Source: RGIG3009 sp964470515 (GTDB lineage: Bacteria > Bacillota > Clostridia > Oscillospirales > Acutalibacteraceae). From it: a stretch of 6,489 bases of DNA. The stretch is taken from NCBI GenBank assembly GCA_964470515.1, contig CAYYDD010000071.1, positions 1 to 6,489 on the forward strand, in the 5' to 3' direction. Below are positions 3,798 through 6,489 of this stretch, one piece after another. The notes under the pieces are model-generated. The model was not told where the DNA came from, made no database searches, and worked only from the letters and a program-made list of their open reading frames with translations. The first letter of the stretch is position 1. The number at the start of each line of letters is the position of its first letter. The position numbers and the translations under genes are program-made.

Positions 3798-6489
3798 TTA
3801 TTCCTCGTCCTCGGTGGGGGCTTCGGTCTCAGCCTCAGCGGCTTCCTCCTCAGCGACCTCCTCGGCGGGATCTTCTTCGCCGTCCTCCAGCATACTGCGC
3901 AGAGCGGCAACATAGGGATCATCGCTCGAAGCGTGGGTGTTGATGACGTCCACGTCGTTGTAGACCTGCATACCCGTACCGGCGGGGATGAGCTTACCGA
4001 TGATGACGTTCTCCTTCAGACCCAGTAGCGGATCGACCTTGCCTTTGATAGCGGCATCGGTCAGCACGCGGGTGGTCTCTTGGAACGACGCGGCAGACAG
4101 GAACGAATCCGTTGCCAGCGATGCCTTGGTGATACCCAGCAGAACGGGGGAGCAGGTGGCCTCTTGCAGATGGATCTCGCCGGCCTCGATGCGGGCACGC
4201 ACGCGGGCGTTCTCGGCATCGAACTGGCTACGGTCGATCATCGCACCGGCCAGCAGATAGGTGTCGCCGGCCTCGTCCACCTTGACCTTACGCATCATCT
4301 GGCGCACGATGACCTCAACGTGCTTGTCGTTGATGTCAACACCCTGCATCCGATAGGTGCGTTGCACTTCCTGAATGAGGTAGTTCTGCACGGCTTCAGC
4401 ACCGCTGACAGCCAGAATATCGTGCGGGTTGATGGAACCCTCGGTCAGACGGTCGCCCTTCTTGACGTTGTCGCCGTCCTGCACGCGGATGCGCGAGCCG
4501 AACGAGATGGGATAGCTACGCTCATCCACGTTCTCGGGATCGGTAGAGGTGACGTAGATCACGCGCTTTTTCTTCTCCTCGCCCAGACGGACAACACCGT
4601 CGATTTCGGAGATGATGGCGAGGGACTTCGGCTTGCGGCCTTCAAACAGCTCCTCAACGCGGGGCAGACCCTGCGTGATATCCTCCGCTGACGCAACACC
4701 GCCCGTGTGGAAGGTACGCATTGTCAGCTGAGTACCGGGCTCACCGATGGACTGTGCTGCGATGATACCCACGGCTTCACCCACCGTCACGGGATCGACT
4801 GTGGCGAGGTTGGAGCCGTAGCACTTCGCGCACACGCCGTGAGCGGCCTGACAGGTCAGCACGGAACGGATCTTGATGCGCTCCACGCCGTATTCGTTGA
4901 CCAGCTTCTTGGCGATGGCATCGGTCATCATCGTGTAGCGATCCACCACGACCTCGCCGGTCGCGGGATCCACAAAGTCCTCTGTCAGATAACGACCGAC
5001 CAGACGCTCGGTCAGCGGCTCGATCATTTCCTTGCCGTCCTTGATATCGTAGACCTCGATACCCTCGTACGTGCCGCAGTCCTCCTCGCGGATGATAACA
5101 TCCTGCGAAACGTCGACCAGACGGCGGGTGAGGTAACCGGAGTCGGCGGTACGCAGAGCCGTATCCGCCAAGCCCTTACGGGCACCACGGGACGAAATGA
5201 AGTATTCCAGAATGTTCAGACCTTCACGGTAGTTTGCACGGATCGGCACCTCGATGGTACGACCGGAGGTGTTGGCGATCAGACCGCGCATACCCGCCAA
5301 CTGACGGATCTGAGCGATGGAACCACGCGCACCGGAATCGGACATCATATAGATGGGGTTGAACGGATCCATATTGCTGTTCAGCGCCTGAGTGACCTTA
5401 TCAGTCGTGTCGTTCCAGGTGCGGATGACCATCTGGTACCGCTCCTCGTCGGACAACAGACCCTGATTGTACAGATCGGTGATCTGATCCACGGTCGCCT
5501 CCGCCTCGGCGATTAGCTGCTTCTTCTCGGGCGGGATGGACGCATCCACGACCGCCACGGTCAGCGCACCCTTGGTGGAGTATTTGTAGCCCTGCGCCTT
5601 GATGGCATCGAGCACCTCGGAGGTGCGGGCGGGACCGTGTACCTTGATGCATTTTTCAATGATCTGAGACAATTGCTTCTTGCCGACCTTGTAGTTGACC
5701 TCATAGAGGAACATATCGTCCACAGTCTTGCGCTCGATGAGACCCAGATCCTGCGGAACAGGCTGGTTGAAGATGATACGACCGATGGTGGTCTCCACCA
5801 AGCGGGACTGCTTCTCACCCTCGATCTCCAGCGTGCGGCGCACGCGGATCTTCGCGTGCAGACCGATGACACCGTCAGCATACGCCATCATAGCCTCGTT
5901 CTCATCGCGGAACACCTTACCCTCACCGGGCTCGCCGGGCTTCTCGATGGTCAGGTAGTAGGAGCCGAGCACCATATCCTGCGTGGGAACGGTAACGGGG
6001 CGGCCGTCGGACGGCTTCAGCAGGTTACCGGCGGCGAGCATCAGGAAACGTGCCTCGGCCTGCGCCTCGGCGGACAGCGGCACGTGAACAGCCATCTGGT
6101 CACCGTCGAAGTCGGCGTTAAACGCGGTACAGGCCAGCGGATGCAGCTTGATGGCGCGACCCTCGACCAGCACCGGCTCGAAGGCCTGAATACCCAAGCG
6201 GTGCAACGTAGGTGCACGGTTGAGCATAACGGGATGATCCTTGATAACGATCTCCAGCGCATCCCACACCTCGGGACGCACGCGATCCACCATCTTACGG
6301 GCGGACTTGATGTTGCCGGCGGCGCCGGTCTCCACCAAGCGTTTCATAACAAAGGGTTTGAACAGCTCCAGTGCCATCTCCTTGGGCAGACCGCACTGGT
6401 ACATCTTCAGCTCGGGGCCGACAACGATAACCGAACGGCCGGAGTAGTCGACACGCTTACCCAGCAGATTCTGGCGGAAGCGGCCCTGC
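3798..6489 (-). CDS. rpoC: RNA polymerase beta' subunit, C-terminal 896 residues (partial)
   Basis: Large catalytic subunit of RNA polymerase. The visible part opens at QGRFRQNLLGKRVDYSGRS (switch 2, about Escherichia coli residue 335), so some 330 N-terminal residues, including the first zinc ribbon and clamp, lie beyond the right edge. Fragment residues 124-130 are NADFDGD (6099-6119), the three Asp that bind catalytic Mg. The second zinc site is complete: Cys471, then CX6CX2C at 546, 553 and 556. The trigger loop starts at MRTFHTGGVA (590-599) and runs on without the large insertion found in enterobacteria. After the conserved C-terminus comes a 26-residue tail with 15 acidic residues (3801-3878). 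The gene ends in two consecutive TAA codons (3798-3800 and 3795-3797). The frame is intact and I see nothing abnormal in the core motifs. Confidence 0.99.
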   Translation of the reverse strand, partial: QGRFRQNLLGKRVDYSGRSVIVVGPELKMYQCGLPKEMALELFKPFVMKRLVETGAAGNIKSARKMVDRVRPEVWDALEIVIKDHPVMLNRAPTLHRLGIQAFEPVLVEGRAIKLHPLACTAFNADFDGDQMAVHVPLSAEAQAEARFLMLAAGNLLKPSDGRPVTVPTQDMVLGSYYLTIEKPGEPGEGKVFRDENEAMMAYADGVIGLHAKIRVRRTLEIEGEKQSRLVETTIGRIIFNQPVPQDLGLIERKTVDDMFLYEVNYKVGKKQLSQIIEKCIKVHGPARTSEVLDAIKAQGYKYSTKGALTVAVVDASIPPEKKQLIAEAEATVDQITDLYNQGLLSDEERYQMVIRTWNDTTDKVTQALNSNMDPFNPIYMMSDSGARGSIAQIRQLAGMRGLIANTSGRTIEVPIRANYREGLNILEYFISSRGARKGLADTALRTADSGYLTRRLVDVSQDVIIREEDCGTYEGIEVYDIKDGKEMIEPLTERLVGRYLTEDFVDPATGEVVVDRYTMMTDAIAKKLVNEYGVERIKIRSVLTCQAAHGVCAKCYGSNLATVDPVTVGEAVGIIAAQSIGEPGTQLTMRTFHTGGVASAEDITQGLPRVEELFEGRKPKSLAIISEIDGVVRLGEEKKKRVIYVTSTDPENVDERSYPISFGSRIRVQDGDNVKKGDRLTEGSINPHDILAVSGAEAVQNYLIQEVQRTYRMQGVDINDKHVEVIVRQMMRKVKVDEAGDTYLLAGAMIDRSQFDAENARVRARIEAGEIHLQEATCSPVLLGITKASLATDSFLSAASFQETTRVLTDAAIKGKVDPLLGLKENVIIGKLIPAGTGMQVYNDVDVINTHASSDDPYVAALRSMLEDGEEDPAEEVAEEEAAEAETEAPTEDEE

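Noticed and set aside
4080..5516. Long plus-strand open frames antisense to rpoC
   Set aside because: They are mirror frames of a highly conserved GC-biased gene; their translations have no recognisable domain and the sense frame is certain.

Overview
The window looks like a chromosomal stretch from a moderately GC-rich Gram-positive anaerobe, probably class Clostridia and perhaps near Oscillospiraceae/Ruminococcaceae. The evidence is a beta' subunit without the large enterobacterial-type trigger-loop insertion, strong AGGAGG-type ribosome binding sites, a YtrA-type GntR/ABC operon, and intergenic hairpin repeats of a kind I associate with these gut Clostridia. The taxonomic call is inference.

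Almost everything is on the minus strand, so transcription runs from high to low coordinates. Positions 3798-6489 hold the C-terminal three quarters of rpoC (RNA polymerase beta'); its N-terminus lies beyond the right edge. It ends in an acidic tail, a double stop and a hairpin terminator. The rpoC-apt spacer (3504-3797) contains a cluster of short perfect hairpins resembling a dispersed repeat, then a promoter framed by a 9-bp inverted repeat, leading to apt (adenine phosphoribosyltransferase, 2979-3503), which ends at its own strong terminator.

The next unit is a tight four-gene operon (190-2847): a YtrA-type GntR repressor starting at TTG, an ABC ATPase, a six-helix ABC-2 type permease, and an unrecognised lipoprotein. 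The genes overlap by 4 and 7 nt or are 14 nt apart. The promoter has a perfect TTGACA -35 and an extended -10. A perfect 7-bp inverted repeat lies over the expected transcription start, which suggests autorepression by the GntR protein. The likely job is a ligand- or envelope-stress-inducible transporter with a surface lipoprotein partner; the substrate cannot be read from the sequence.

At the left edge, the last nine codons of a plus-strand gene end at position 30 and run into a clean intrinsic terminator. That gene is convergent with the operon. The gap between them (64-189) holds inverted-repeat remnants of another dispersed-type element and no gene.

Overall this is core genome plus one ordinary but incompletely characterised transporter operon. 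I see no phage, IS, CRISPR or defence system.
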